Of a stretch of 35,496 bases of DNA, positions 23,814-32,498 are shown piece by piece. A program made the translations under genes and the position numbers. The notes beneath the pieces were generated by a model that was not told where the DNA came from, ran no database searches, and worked only from the letters and a program-made list of their open reading frames with translations. Position 1 is the stretch's first letter, and every line of letters starts with the position of its first letter. Source of the stretch: Lachnospiraceae bacterium A4 (GTDB lineage Bacteria; Bacillota; Clostridia; Lachnospirales; Lachnospiraceae); NCBI GenBank assembly GCA_000403215.2, contig KE159543.1, positions 27,387 through 62,882 of the forward strand, read 5' to 3'.

Positions 23814-25554
23814 GGAGCCACGCCTGCGCTTTACGAGGGAGGAACAGACCGACCCGGCGCTGGAAAAGCCGATCCGCCGCGCACAGAAAGCAGCTGTCCG
23901 GGCAGACAAGGCGCAGGCCAGGATACCCAAAAAGAAGGTCCGGCAGACCGTTATGGACCCCGATACCGGAAAGAAAACAACGAAACTGACCTTTGAGGAA
24001 CAGGCAAAGCCGCCCTCCAAGCTGTCCCATGCGGTACGGGGCGCTCCGGCCAACGCGCTGCTTGCCGGGGCGCATAAGGAAATCCGCAAGTCCGAACAGG
24101 ACAATGTGGGCGTGGAAGGGGCGCACAAGACCGGGCAGGCTGTTGAAGTCAGTGCGCGGCTGGTGCGGGAGGGATACCGCAGCCATAAACTGAAACCCTA
24201 CCGCGAAGCGGCAAAGGCGGAGCAAAAGCTGGAAAAAGCAAACATCAACGCCCTGTACCAAAAGTCCCTGGCGGAGAACCCCCAGCTTGCCAGCAACCCC
24301 CTTTCCCGCTGGCAGCAAAAGCAGGCCATCAAAAAGGAATATGCCGCCGCCAAACGCGCCGGTCAAACGGCTGGGCATACGGCACAGGCCGCAGGCCATA
24401 CTGCCAAGACCGGCAAGGCGGCAAAGTCCGTCAAAGAAAAAGCGGAACAGGCAGGCCGGTTTGTCATGCGGCACAAGAAGGGATTCCTGATTGCGCTGGC
24501 GCTGTTTCTGCTGGTCTGCCTGCTGATGAATACCCTGTCCTCCTGCTCCATGCTGGCCCAGAGCATCGGCTCGGCGGTGTCCGGCTCCACCTATCCCTCC
24601 AAAGACGAGGATATGCTGGGGACGGAAGCGGACTATGCCGCAAAGGAGGCGGAACTGCAAGCCGAACTGGACAACATGGAGAGCCTGCACCCCGGCTATG
24701 ACGAGTACCGGTACAATTTAGACCCCATCGGCCATAACCCCCATGAGTTGGCGGCTTATTTAAGCGCCCTGCTCCATGAATACACGCCCCAGAGCGCGGC
24801 GGCACAGTTACAGCGGGTCTTTGACCTCCAATATGTCCTGACACTGACCGAGGAGGTGGAAATCCGCTACCGCACCGAAACCAGCACCGACCCGGAAACC
24901 GGGGAAACGACCAGCGAGGAAGTCCCCTATGAATACTACATCCTCCATGTGGAGCTTGTGAACACCCAGATTGCCGCCCTTGCGCCGGAGCTTCTCACCC
25001 CGGATGAATATGAGATGTACCAGGTCTACATCGCCACCAGGGGCAACAAGCCGCTGCTGTTTGGCGGCGGTTCCCCGGATATGGGAAATTCCGAAGATTT
25101 GAGCGGCGTGGAGTTTATAAACGGGACCCGCCCCGGCAATCCGGGACTGGTGGATCTGGCGAAGCGTCAGGTGGGAAACGTGGGCGGCTATCCGTATTGG
25201 AGCTGGTACGGCTTTAACAGCCGGGTGGAATGGTGCGCCTGCTTCGTGAGCTGGTGCTATAACCAGGCCGGGAAAAGCGAACCGCGCTTTGCTGGCTGTC
25301 AGTCCCAGGGCGTACCCTGGTTCCAGTCGCATGGACAATGGGGCGGGCGCGGATATGCCAACATCGCCCCCGGCGACGCCATTTTCTTTGACTGGGATTT
25401 GGACGGTTCCGCCGACCATGTCGGCATTGTGATCGGCACAGACGGGAGCCGGGTCTATACGGTGGAGGGCAATTCCGGCGACGCCTGCAAAATCAAAAGC
25501 TATGACCTGAATTACCAGTGCATCAAGGGCTACGGCCTGATGAACTGGAACTAA
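23806..25554 (+). CDS. CHAP-domain cell-wall hydrolase of the conjugation system
   Basis: A 582-residue protein that would open the peptidoglycan for the channel (VirB1-like role). A long basic cytoplasmic part (1-220, rich in Lys/Ala/Gln) precedes a membrane helix GFLIALALFLLVCLLMN at about 226-242 and an extracellular stalk. A C-terminal CHAP domain holds the catalytic Cys in EWCACFVSWCYNQAG and the His in DHVGIVIG. It starts at TTG 23806 with GGGGGA upstream, and it overlaps the preceding gene. The membrane-anchored layout is the usual one for Gram-positive ICE hydrolases. Confidence 0.87.
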   Translation: MIKEPRLRFTREEQTDPALEKPIRRAQKAAVRADKAQARIPKKKVRQTVMDPDTGKKTTKLTFEEQAKPPSKLSHAVRGAPANALLAGAHKEIRKSEQDNVGVEGAHKTGQAVEVSARLVREGYRSHKLKPYREAAKAEQKLEKANINALYQKSLAENPQLASNPLSRWQQKQAIKKEYAAAKRAGQTAGHTAQAAGHTAKTGKAAKSVKEKAEQAGRFVMRHKKGFLIALALFLLVCLLMNTLSSCSMLAQSIGSAVSGSTYPSKDEDMLGTEADYAAKEAELQAELDNMESLHPGYDEYRYNLDPIGHNPHELAAYLSALLHEYTPQSAAAQLQRVFDLQYVLTLTEEVEIRYRTETSTDPETGETTSEEVPYEYYILHVELVNTQIAALAPELLTPDEYEMYQVYIATRGNKPLLFGGGSPDMGNSEDLSGVEFINGTRPGNPGLVDLAKRQVGNVGGYPYWSWYGFNSRVEWCACFVSWCYNQAGKSEPRFAGCQSQGVPWFQSHGQWGGRGYANIAPGDAIFFDWDLDGSADHVGIVIGTDGSRVYTVEGNSGDACKIKSYDLNYQCIKGYGLMNWN

Positions 25555-25578
25555 ACCATGTGGGAAGGAGTGTTACAG

Positions 25579-25836
25579 ATGGCAACGAACAAAATCGACC
25601 GGATTGACCGGGAGATCGCAAAGACCCGCGAAAAGCTGGCGGAATACCAGAACAAGCTGCGGGAATTGGAGGCGCAGAAAACCGAGGCGGAGAACCTGCA
25701 AATCGTCCAGCTGGTGCGGGCGGTCCGCATGACCCCGCAGGAGCTGAACACGCTGCTGTCCGGCGGCGGGATTCCGGGCATGGGAGCTTCTACCCCCGAT
25801 GCCCAAGAGAAGGAGGAAAATCACGATGAAATCTAA
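25579..25836 (+). CDS. DUF4315 family coiled-coil protein
   Basis: An 85-residue protein: ATNKIDRIDREIAKTREKL starts a heptad coiled coil of about 45 residues, then a short helix and a Gly-rich end (LLSGGGIPGMGAS). This is the DUF4315 pattern seen next to DUF4366 genes in Tn1549-like ICEs. The ATG at 25579 has GGAAGGAG 8 nt upstream. It overlaps the DUF4366 gene by 11 bp. The function is unknown, probably structural in the transfer complex. Confidence 0.85.
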   Translation: MATNKIDRIDREIAKTREKLAEYQNKLRELEAQKTEAENLQIVQLVRAVRMTPQELNTLLSGGGIPGMGASTPDAQEKEENHDEI

Positions 25837-26548
25837 AAAACTATTGCGGACACTGGCCGCGCTTTGCACCGCCCTGGTTCTTATGGGCGGTTTTTCAGTC
25901 CCCGCCTACGCAGGCGGCGGCGGGGAACCGGCTGATGAAACCAACGATTCCAACGTACAGGTGGAGCAGCCGGAGGAAACACCGCCCCTCACCCCGGATG
26001 GCAATGCCACCCTGGTGGACGATTACGGCGGGAACAAGCAGCTGATTACCGTTACCACCAAAAACGGCAACTACTTTTACATCCTGGTGGACCGGGATGA
26101 CGAGGGAGAAAACACCGTCCATTTTCTCAACCAGGTAGACGAAGCCGACCTGATGGCGCTGATGGAGGACGGGGACAGCGAGGAACCTCCTGCCGTTTGC
26201 AGCTGCACCGAGAAATGTCAGGCAGGCGCAATCAACCGGAACTGCCCGGTCTGCGCCTTTACCATGACAAGCTGCACCGGCAAGGCGGCGGAACCGGAGG
26301 AGCCGCCTGCAATGGAGCCGGAACCGGAGAAAAAATCCGGCATGAATCCGGCTGTCCTGCTTTTGGTTGTGGCCCTGTTAGGCGGCGGGGGCGCGCTCTA
26401 CTACTTCAAGTTTATGAAGAACAAGCCGAAAACCAAAGGCCCGGACAATCTGGACGATTATGACTACGGCGATGAGGAAGATGAGCTGTGGGAATCCGAG
26501 GAGGGCGCGGAGGAGGAACCGGAGGAAAGTGAGGAAGAACCGGAATGA
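25826..26548 (+). CDS. DUF4366 family exported, membrane-anchored protein
   Basis: A 240-residue surface protein. A signal peptide (KSKKLLRTLAALCTALVLMG, cleavage likely after AYA) is followed by an acidic linker, a small domain (LITVTTKNGNYFYILVDRD, then VHFLNQVDEADLMAL), a cysteine cluster (CSCTEKCQAG and CPVCAF), a membrane helix AVLLLVVALLGGGGALYYF and a very acidic cytoplasmic tail. AGAAGGAGG precedes the ATG at 25826. This is the usual DUF4366 architecture. It is probably an extracellular partner of the CHAP hydrolase or channel. Confidence 0.87.
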   Translation: MKSKKLLRTLAALCTALVLMGGFSVPAYAGGGGEPADETNDSNVQVEQPEETPPLTPDGNATLVDDYGGNKQLITVTTKNGNYFYILVDRDDEGENTVHFLNQVDEADLMALMEDGDSEEPPAVCSCTEKCQAGAINRNCPVCAFTMTSCTGKAAEPEEPPAMEPEPEKKSGMNPAVLLLVVALLGGGGALYYFKFMKNKPKTKGPDNLDDYDYGDEEDELWESEEGAEEEPEESEEEPE

Positions 26549-26739
26549 CCCGCTTCACCGACAGCCCCTTTGAGCGCATGATGACACAGAAACCGGAGGG
26601 CAGGAAGAAAACTTCCCGCCCTCCTTCTTTACCCAAAAGCCACCCCTGCTATGGCTGCGGCAACTACGGGAGGCCCTGTGTGGGATTCTGCCACCGGGAA
26701 CTGGAAAAGCAGCTGAAAGAAAGGAGAGATCGGAAATGA
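26545..26739 (+). CDS. Small cysteine-rich protein, possible zinc knuckle
   Basis: A 64-residue basic protein with CYGCGNYGRPCVGFCHRE near residues 35-52, four cysteines plus a histidine that could hold one metal ion. ATGA overlap on both sides (with the DUF4366 gene and the next gene) makes it a coupled operon member. No family is recognised. Confidence 0.7.
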   Translation: MTRFTDSPFERMMTQKPEGRKKTSRPPSLPKSHPCYGCGNYGRPCVGFCHRELEKQLKERRDRK

Positions 26740-27434
26740 AGTATCTTATTTTATTGATAAAAGGCATCGCTGTTTTTGACCTGTGCTGTCTGGCGGTGTA
26801 TCTGGGCGGCGATATTCTGACTGCCCTGATACGCAAACTTCGGAAAAAGCCTGCACAGAGCGACGACCTCTATGACTTTTCTATGGATGGCGACACAGCC
26901 GCCCCGCTGTCCATAGATTCCATCCGCCAGCTGTACTCCGGCGATGTGGAAACTTTTGTAGAAGAAAGGCTTCTGCCGGACGCCGCAAAGACAATGGAGG
27001 CTTTAACGGAACGGGAACAGACAGCGGCCCGCCTGCTTTTATGCGCCCTGATCGGCTATCTGAAAGAAGAAGCCCGCATGGACGAGCAGAGTTTTCCGAT
27101 GGTGATGGAACTGCTGAAATATATGGAGGGGGAAAAAGAGGAAGGCTGCCAGGACCCGGTAGACTGGCTGCTGGAGGACGCCAACAGCCGCGCGCACCGG
27201 CATGAGTCCTATTACAACGATTATCAACGCTACCAGCTGATGCAGGTGGATAAAAAACGTGTCATTCTGGCCTGCCGCATCCTCATCAATGATCTGGTAG
27301 GAAAACTGTACCGATATGATTACCGGTTCGGCTATGACCTGATGCTGACAGAGGACAACAGCATTGAGGAAAAGCTGCGTACATCTATGCGGGAAGAATG
27401 GGAGGATGAAGATTATGCGCCTTGTGATTGCTGA
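26736..27434 (+). CDS. Membrane protein resembling the all-alpha domain of VirD4
   Basis: A 232-residue protein of one N-terminal membrane helix (YLILLIKGIAVFDLCCLAVYL) and a soluble domain. Residues about 100-190 follow the all-alpha domain of this ICE's own VirD4 (about 269-360). The shared pattern is LL-x-CALIGY, EA-x-x-x-EQ-x-F, ME-x-x-x-x-E, then PVD, and a late Y-x-x-Y-x-L with K-x-x-I-x-x-C. The ATPase motifs are absent. In VirD4 proteins this domain recognises DNA or relaxosome cargo. The product might be an adaptor or competitor for cargo at the membrane, which is inference. The gene is coupled by ATGA to the preceding gene and overlaps topB. Confidence 0.72.
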   Translation: MKYLILLIKGIAVFDLCCLAVYLGGDILTALIRKLRKKPAQSDDLYDFSMDGDTAAPLSIDSIRQLYSGDVETFVEERLLPDAAKTMEALTEREQTAARLLLCALIGYLKEEARMDEQSFPMVMELLKYMEGEKEEGCQDPVDWLLEDANSRAHRHESYYNDYQRYQLMQVDKKRVILACRILINDLVGKLYRYDYRFGYDLMLTEDNSIEEKLRTSMREEWEDEDYAPCDC

Positions 27435-29514
27435 AAAACCGTCGGTGGCCCAAAGCCTGTCCGCTGTGATCGGGGCCAATGCCCGCAAGGACGGGTATCT
27501 GGAAGGGAACGGCTGGCGGGTCAGCTGGTGCGTGGGGCATCTGGCGGGGCTTGCCGACGCGGACAGCTACGACCCTAAGTACGCCAAGTGGCGCTATGAC
27601 GATCTGCCGATCCTGCCCTCGGACTGGAAAATGAGCGTGGGGCGGGACAAGAAGAAACAGTTTGATATTCTCAAAAAGCTGCTGTGCGCCCCGGATGTGA
27701 CCGAGGTGGTAAACGCCTGTGACGCGGGACGGGAGGGCGAACTGATTTTCCGCAACGTCTATGAGCTGGCGGGGTGCAAAAAGCCCATGAAACGGCTCTG
27801 GATTTCCAGCATGGAGGATTCGGCAATCCGGGAGGGCTTTGAAAACCTCCGCCCCGGCGCGGACTATGACGGTCTGCATCAGGCGGCGCTCTGCCGCGCC
27901 AAAGCCGACTGGCTGGTGGGCATCAACGCTACCCGGCTGTTTTCGGTGCTGTACCGCCGGACCCTCAACATCGGGCGGGTCATGTCCCCGACACTGGCCC
28001 TTATCGTCCAGCGGGAAGCAGAGATTGAAGCCTTCCAGCCGGAGCCGTTCTATACGGTGGCGCTGGAACTGCCCGGATTTACCGCTGTGGGGGCGCAGAT
28101 GAAAGACAAAACCGCCGCGAAAGAGCTGCAAACCGCCTGCCGGGGCGGTTCTGCGGTGGTGAAACAGGCGCAGCGGAAAGAGAAGTCCGAAAAGCCGCCC
28201 GCCCTTTATGACCTGACCACCTTACAGCGGGACGCCAACCGCCTGCTGGGGTTTACCGCCCAGCAAACGCTGGACTATCTGCAAAACCTCTATGAGAAAA
28301 AGCTGTGTACTTATCCCCGGACGGACAGCCGGTATCTGACCTCGGATATGGCGGAGGGCCTGCCAGTGCTGGTCAACCTCACCGCCAATGCCATGCCGTT
28401 CCGAAAGGGGATCGGCATTACCTGCAACCCGGAGGCGGTCATCAACGATAAGAAAGTGACCGACCACCATGCGGTGATCCCCACCCGCAATCTTCGGGAT
28501 GCGGATTTGTCCGCCCTCCCTGTGGGGGAAAAAGCGGTGCTGGAGCTGGTGGCCGCAAGGCTGCTGTGCGCGGTGGCGGAACCCCATCTCTACGAGGAAA
28601 CCGCCGCCACGCTGGTCTGCGCCGGTCAGGAGTTTGCCGCAAAAGGGAAAACCATTCAGCGCCCCGGCTGGCGCAGGCTGGATTCCGCTTATCACGCCGG
28701 TCTGAAAAATGCCCCGGAGCCGGAGGGCGGGCCAGAGGAAAAGACGCTGCCGGAACTCTCCCAGGGACAGTCTTTACCTGTTTCCAACGCCTCCGTCAAG
28801 GAGGGGAAAACCAGCCCGCCAAAGCATTTCACCGAAGATACCCTGCTGTCGGCTATGGAGAACGCCGGTAAAGAAGATATGCCGGATACCGCCGAGCGCA
28901 AGGGATTGGGTACGCCTGCCACCCGCGCCGGGATTCTGGAAAAGCTGGCCTCCACCGGTTTTCTGGAACGGAAAAAGAGCAAAAAGACGGTCCAGCTGAT
29001 GCCCTCCCGCGACGCGCGTTCCCTCATTACGGTTCTGCCGGAACAGCTGCAATCCCCGCTTCTCACCGCCGAGTGGGAGTACCGGCTGGGCGAGATTGAG
29101 CGCGGCGAGCTTTCCCCGGAGGAGTTTCTGTCCGGGATTTACGCCATGCTGCGGGAGCTGGCGGCAACCTATCAGGTGGTCAAGGGAACCGAGTACCTGT
29201 TCTCCCCGCCCCGCGAAGCAGTAGGCAGATGCCCCCGGTGCGGCGGTGAGGTTACGGAATCGCAAAAGGGATTTTTCTGCCAAAGTGAAACTTGCAGATT
29301 TGCCATCTGGAAAGACAGCAAGTGGTGGAGCGCCAAGAAGAAACAGCCCACCAAGGCCATTGTCGCGGCCCTCTTAAAAGACGGGCGGGCAAGGCTTACC
29401 GGCTGCTACTCGGAAAAAACCGGAAAAACCTATGACGCGGATGTGCTTTTGGAGGATACCGGCGAGTATGTGAACTTCAAGCTGGACTTTGGCCAGCGGA
29501 AAGGAGGCTCGTGA
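27415..29514 (+). CDS. topB: Type IA DNA topoisomerase III
   Basis: A 699-residue topoisomerase III of the mobile-element type. The TOPRIM domain has EKPSVAQSL at 6-14 and DAGREGEL at 103-110. The catalytic tyrosine is Y300 in TYPRTDSRYL. LNIGRVMSPTLALIVQRE and GLGTPATRA are further type IA motifs. The C-terminus carries a zinc-ribbon-like CPRCGGEVTES with a second CQSETCRF pair. Chromosomal topB would be expected outside such an operon; ICE copies are thought to help process DNA after transfer. The ATG at 27415 follows GGGAGG by 9 nt. An ATG three codons upstream is an alternative. Confidence 0.94.
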   Translation: MRLVIAEKPSVAQSLSAVIGANARKDGYLEGNGWRVSWCVGHLAGLADADSYDPKYAKWRYDDLPILPSDWKMSVGRDKKKQFDILKKLLCAPDVTEVVNACDAGREGELIFRNVYELAGCKKPMKRLWISSMEDSAIREGFENLRPGADYDGLHQAALCRAKADWLVGINATRLFSVLYRRTLNIGRVMSPTLALIVQREAEIEAFQPEPFYTVALELPGFTAVGAQMKDKTAAKELQTACRGGSAVVKQAQRKEKSEKPPALYDLTTLQRDANRLLGFTAQQTLDYLQNLYEKKLCTYPRTDSRYLTSDMAEGLPVLVNLTANAMPFRKGIGITCNPEAVINDKKVTDHHAVIPTRNLRDADLSALPVGEKAVLELVAARLLCAVAEPHLYEETAATLVCAGQEFAAKGKTIQRPGWRRLDSAYHAGLKNAPEPEGGPEEKTLPELSQGQSLPVSNASVKEGKTSPPKHFTEDTLLSAMENAGKEDMPDTAERKGLGTPATRAGILEKLASTGFLERKKSKKTVQLMPSRDARSLITVLPEQLQSPLLTAEWEYRLGEIERGELSPEEFLSGIYAMLRELAATYQVVKGTEYLFSPPREAVGRCPRCGGEVTESQKGFFCQSETCRFAIWKDSKWWSAKKKQPTKAIVAALLKDGRARLTGCYSEKTGKTYDADVLLEDTGEYVNFKLDFGQRKGGS

Positions 29515-29795
29515 TGAAGCTGTCGCTGCTGGAACAAGAAACGGTTCTCCTTTATAACCAGGCCGAGTCTGCGGCAGAGGTCTATACCCATGACCCCAAG
29601 CTGATGAAGAAGCTGGAGAAGCTGGCGGAAAAATACCCGGAGCAGATCATCAAGAAGGACGACCACAACTTCATTGTCCCCAAACGCTGCGTATCGGTCC
29701 GGGAGCCGTACAGCGAAAAGCGGCGCAAAGCCGCCAGTGAACGGGCCAGGGCCGCAGGCTATAAGCCGCCGTTGAAATCCTCCTCCGGTCAATAA
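29514..29795 (+). CDS. Small ICE protein related to the IME protein at 9733
   Basis: A 93-residue protein of unknown function with the motif order described for the 9733 product (ETVLLYNQAE, LEKLAEKYPEQI, PYSEKRRKAASERARAAGYKP). AAGGAGG is 6 nt before the ATG, which overlaps the topB stop (TGATG). The basic helical C-terminus could bind nucleic acid. It directly precedes the CHC2/ArdC-like gene, as its relative precedes the CHC2 gene in the IME. Confidence 0.75.
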   Translation: MKLSLLEQETVLLYNQAESAAEVYTHDPKLMKKLEKLAEKYPEQIIKKDDHNFIVPKRCVSVREPYSEKRRKAASERARAAGYKPPLKSSSGQ

Positions 29796-29797
29796 GC

Positions 29798-31420
29798 ATG
29801 GGCGGGAATGTCTTTGAAACGGTAAAGCAGTCCATCACCACCAGAGAAGCGGCGGAACACTATGGAATCGAGGTAAAGCGGAACGGTATGGCCTGCTGTC
29901 CCTTTCACGATGACAGGACGCCCAGCATGAAATTAGACCGCCGCTTTCACTGTTTCGGCTGCGGGGCGGACGGTGATGTGATCGACTTTGCCGCCAGACT
30001 GTATAACCTCTCCCCCAAAGAGGCTGCGGAAAAACTGGCCCAGGATTTTGGACTGCTCTATGACAGCCAGGCGCCCCCGAAGAAAACCTATGTCCGTCAA
30101 AAATCAGAAGCGCAGAAGTTCCGGGAATCCAAGCAGCGGTGTTTCCGCGCGCTGGCAGACTACGCCCATCTGCTGCGGGGCTGGGAAACCGGCCTTGCGC
30201 CCCTGACCCCGGAGGATGAACCGCACCCCCTTTTTGTGGAGGCGCTGCACCAAAAGGACTATGTGGAGTATCTTCTGGACTTTCTGATGGAGGATGGCAT
30301 CGAGGAACAAAAAACATGGATTGCAGAACACCTAACAAAAATCATGGATTTGGAAAGGAGAAACAAGGAAATGGCAGAGAAACCCACCAACCGGGAGCGA
30401 TTGCGGGAAATCACCGAGGGCATTGAGCAGAACATCAAGGAACTGTTTGAGAGCGAAAAGTATATGCGCTATCTGTCGGTGATGTCCCGGTTCCACCGCT
30501 ACTCGGTCAATAATACCATGCTGATCTATATGCAGAAGCCGGACGCGACCCTTGTGGCTGGCTATAACAAGTGGAAGAACCAGTTTGAGCGCCATGTGAA
30601 GAAGGGCGAGCGCGGCATCACCATCATCGCGCCCACCCCCTATAAGAAGAAAATCGAGGAACAGAAGCTGGACCCGGACACCCATGCACCGGTGCTGGAC
30701 GCAAACGGCAGGGTGGTCATGGAGGAAAAAGAGGTGGAAATCCCGCTGTTCCGTCCGGTCAAGGTCTTTGATGTGAGCCAGACGGACGGAAAGCCCCTGC
30801 CCTCCCTGGCGGCGGACCTGTTCGGGAATGTCCGGCACTTTGAGGCGTTTATGGAGGCGCTGAAACGCTCCGCCCCGGTTCCCCTTGCGTTTGAGGAAAT
30901 GGACGCGGATACGGACGGATATTTTTCTTCCAGCCAGCAGCGCATTGCCATCCGCCAGGGCATGAGCGAGGTGCAGACCGTTTCCGCCGCTGTCCATGAG
31001 ATCGCCCACAGCAAGCTGCACAACTTTGATGTGCCGGACAACCCGGACGCGCCCTTGTATCAGGAAGTGGAGCTGTTTGGACAGCCAGCCCTGTTCTCCA
31101 ATGAGCGGATTGCCGCAGACGATCTGCCGGACGGACTGTTTTGTTATGACCTGCGCGGTTCCGACGATGACCCCGGCGCGCCGGTTGCGGTCGAGGAACG
31201 GGTTATCGTCAACCACGCCGGTTCCGTCATAACCGCAAAGCCGCTGGAACTGCCGGAGCAAGGGTATCTCCCCCTGACCGATGAATCCGGCCTGGACTTT
31301 AACGGCGGCGAAAAGACCGCCCAGCGGTTTTTGCAGGACCATAAAAAGGACCGGCGCACTGAGGAGGTGGAGGCCTTATACTCAGCATTCCAAAATGTTA
31401 ATCATTTTAAAGAATGCTGA
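29798..31420 (+). pseudogene. CHC2 zinc-finger / ArdC-like protein, truncated by the RIT element
   Basis: This 540-residue product begins with a CHC2 zinc finger (C34, H37, C52, C55) and a region shared with the IME protein at 11978. From about 195 there is an ArdC-type N-terminal domain (RERLREITEGIEQNIKELF and NTMLIYMQKPDATLVAGY), then a zincin-like HEIAH at 400-404. ArdC proteins protect incoming single-stranded DNA against restriction. Host sequence ends near 31391 (EALYSAFQ). The last eight codons and the stop come from the inserted recombinase element. Relatives of this kind are usually much longer, so the C-terminal part is missing, probably beyond the right edge. The start at 29798 is coupled to the preceding stop, with no strong ribosome site. 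Confidence 0.83.
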
Positions 31421-31421
31421 G
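31381..31421 (+). repeat. Nested palindrome at the RIT/ArdC junction
   Basis: CTCAGCATTC (31381-31390) pairs perfectly with GAATGCTGAG (31412-31421). Inside it AAAATG (31392-31397) pairs with CATTTT (31403-31408) around TTAAT. The left outer arm is host coding sequence and the right outer arm is element sequence. This is the geometry of a tyrosine-recombinase crossover site. A terminator is unlikely because no T-run follows and the outer loop is 21 nt. Confidence 0.5.
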
Positions 31422-31468
31422 AAATAAGACGTTTTACTGCTAAAAGATGGGCATTATTCGTTAGCGCA
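31392..31468 (+). repeat. Left terminal inverted sequence of the RIT element
   Basis: Outer box AAAATGTT at 31392 and inner box AAAAGATGGGCATTAT at 31442-31457, 50 bp start to start. It is matched in inverted orientation by 35404-35480. The inner box differs at one of 16 bases. Confidence 0.7.
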
Positions 31469-32498
31469 ACCCGCAAAGTCTTGCCATTTCATCTTCGTTG
31501 CCCTCCCACATTGGCACCTCATCAGATGCGGGTGTTGGGACAGATTCCATTGCGTCTCTAAGCTGTTCTACCGATGGCTTTGCATAGTAGCTTTTAGTTG
31601 TATCAGTTCTGGCATGTCCTAACACTGTAGAAACTAGCTCAATGGCGATTCCATCCTGATAAAGATTTGTGGCTCTGGTCCGGCGGAACATATGACAGTG
31701 AACCGAATCCGGAAGGCTAATCCCTGATTCTCTGACCAGAGCTGCATATTTTTTTATAATCCGCTGGACATTTCCAACGGACATCCTGTCTGTTACACCT
31801 TTTATGGTTGTGGAAAATAAGTATGCTTCTTTGGAAGAATTACTGTGATATACACGTATATATTCCCTAAGGTGTTCGACTGCTTTAGCTGTTAATTGTA
31901 TGGTTCTCTCTTTATTACCTTTGCCGGTTATGAAAATGTTGGGATATTTTGATTCCATTGCGATATCACATAAGCGAATACTAAGTAGCTCACTGATTCT
32001 TACAGCTGTATCGTAGAGAAGAATCAAAATAGCACGGTCTCGTACACCGAATTTCGTATTCGGCGGTGCGGACAGTATTGCAGCAAGTGCATCATCGGAC
32101 AGAATAGGCTTTTCCTTTTTTATGGTTTTGCATGGTGAGATCTGACTGATTGCCAGGGCAACTGACTGGATTGATATGTCCATATCCGAGGCATAATTCA
32201 GATAAGCACGGATAGCCGCGACTCTTACATTTACAGTTGATGGCTGGCTGCCATTTGCAAGCAGATATTCTCTAAAATTATAAATACATTCTTTGGTGCA
32301 ATCGGAAAACTGAAAGGTGCTTATAGACTTACCTAATTCACCTACAAGGTAGTTTTTAAATATTGTAAGGGAATCTCTGTAGGATTCTGCTGTAGCCTGA
32401 CTGCGTCCGGCCTGCTTTGCCAAATAAACATTTAGAAAGTTCCATGTCTGAGAAAAGAACAGCTGGTCAGTCGATATCTTTGCTGATTTATTCTTCAT
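31461..32498 (-). CDS. Tyrosine recombinase, third of the RIT trio
   Basis: A 345-residue tyrosine recombinase with a SAM-like N-terminal domain (FLNVYLAKQAGRSQATAESY) and a complete catalytic set: R167, K193, H269-x-x-R272, H295 and the nucleophile Y304 in LGHARTDTTKSYY. GGAGGTG lies upstream of the ATG at 32498, which overlaps the middle gene by 11 bp. The last residues lie in the left inner terminal box region. In RIT elements the three recombinases are thought to act together. The division of labour is not known. Confidence 0.9.
   Translation of the reverse strand: MKNKSAKISTDQLFFSQTWNFLNVYLAKQAGRSQATAESYRDSLTIFKNYLVGELGKSISTFQFSDCTKECIYNFREYLLANGSQPSTVNVRVAAIRAYLNYASDMDISIQSVALAISQISPCKTIKKEKPILSDDALAAILSAPPNTKFGVRDRAILILLYDTAVRISELLSIRLCDIAMESKYPNIFITGKGNKERTIQLTAKAVEHLREYIRVYHSNSSKEAYLFSTTIKGVTDRMSVGNVQRIIKKYAALVRESGISLPDSVHCHMFRRTRATNLYQDGIAIELVSTVLGHARTDTTKSYYAKPSVEQLRDAMESVPTPASDEVPMWEGNEDEMARLCGLR

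Noticed and set aside
23458-24690. A 410-residue open frame on the minus strand opposite the 123-residue and CHAP-protein genes
   Set aside because: It arises from GC-rich codon use on the plus strand, has no ribosome site or recognisable domain, and fully overlaps well-supported coupled genes.
31381-31421. Hairpin read as a terminator of the CHC2/ArdC-like gene
   Set aside because: Perfect stem but a 21-nt loop and no following T-run; its position at the element junction explains it better.
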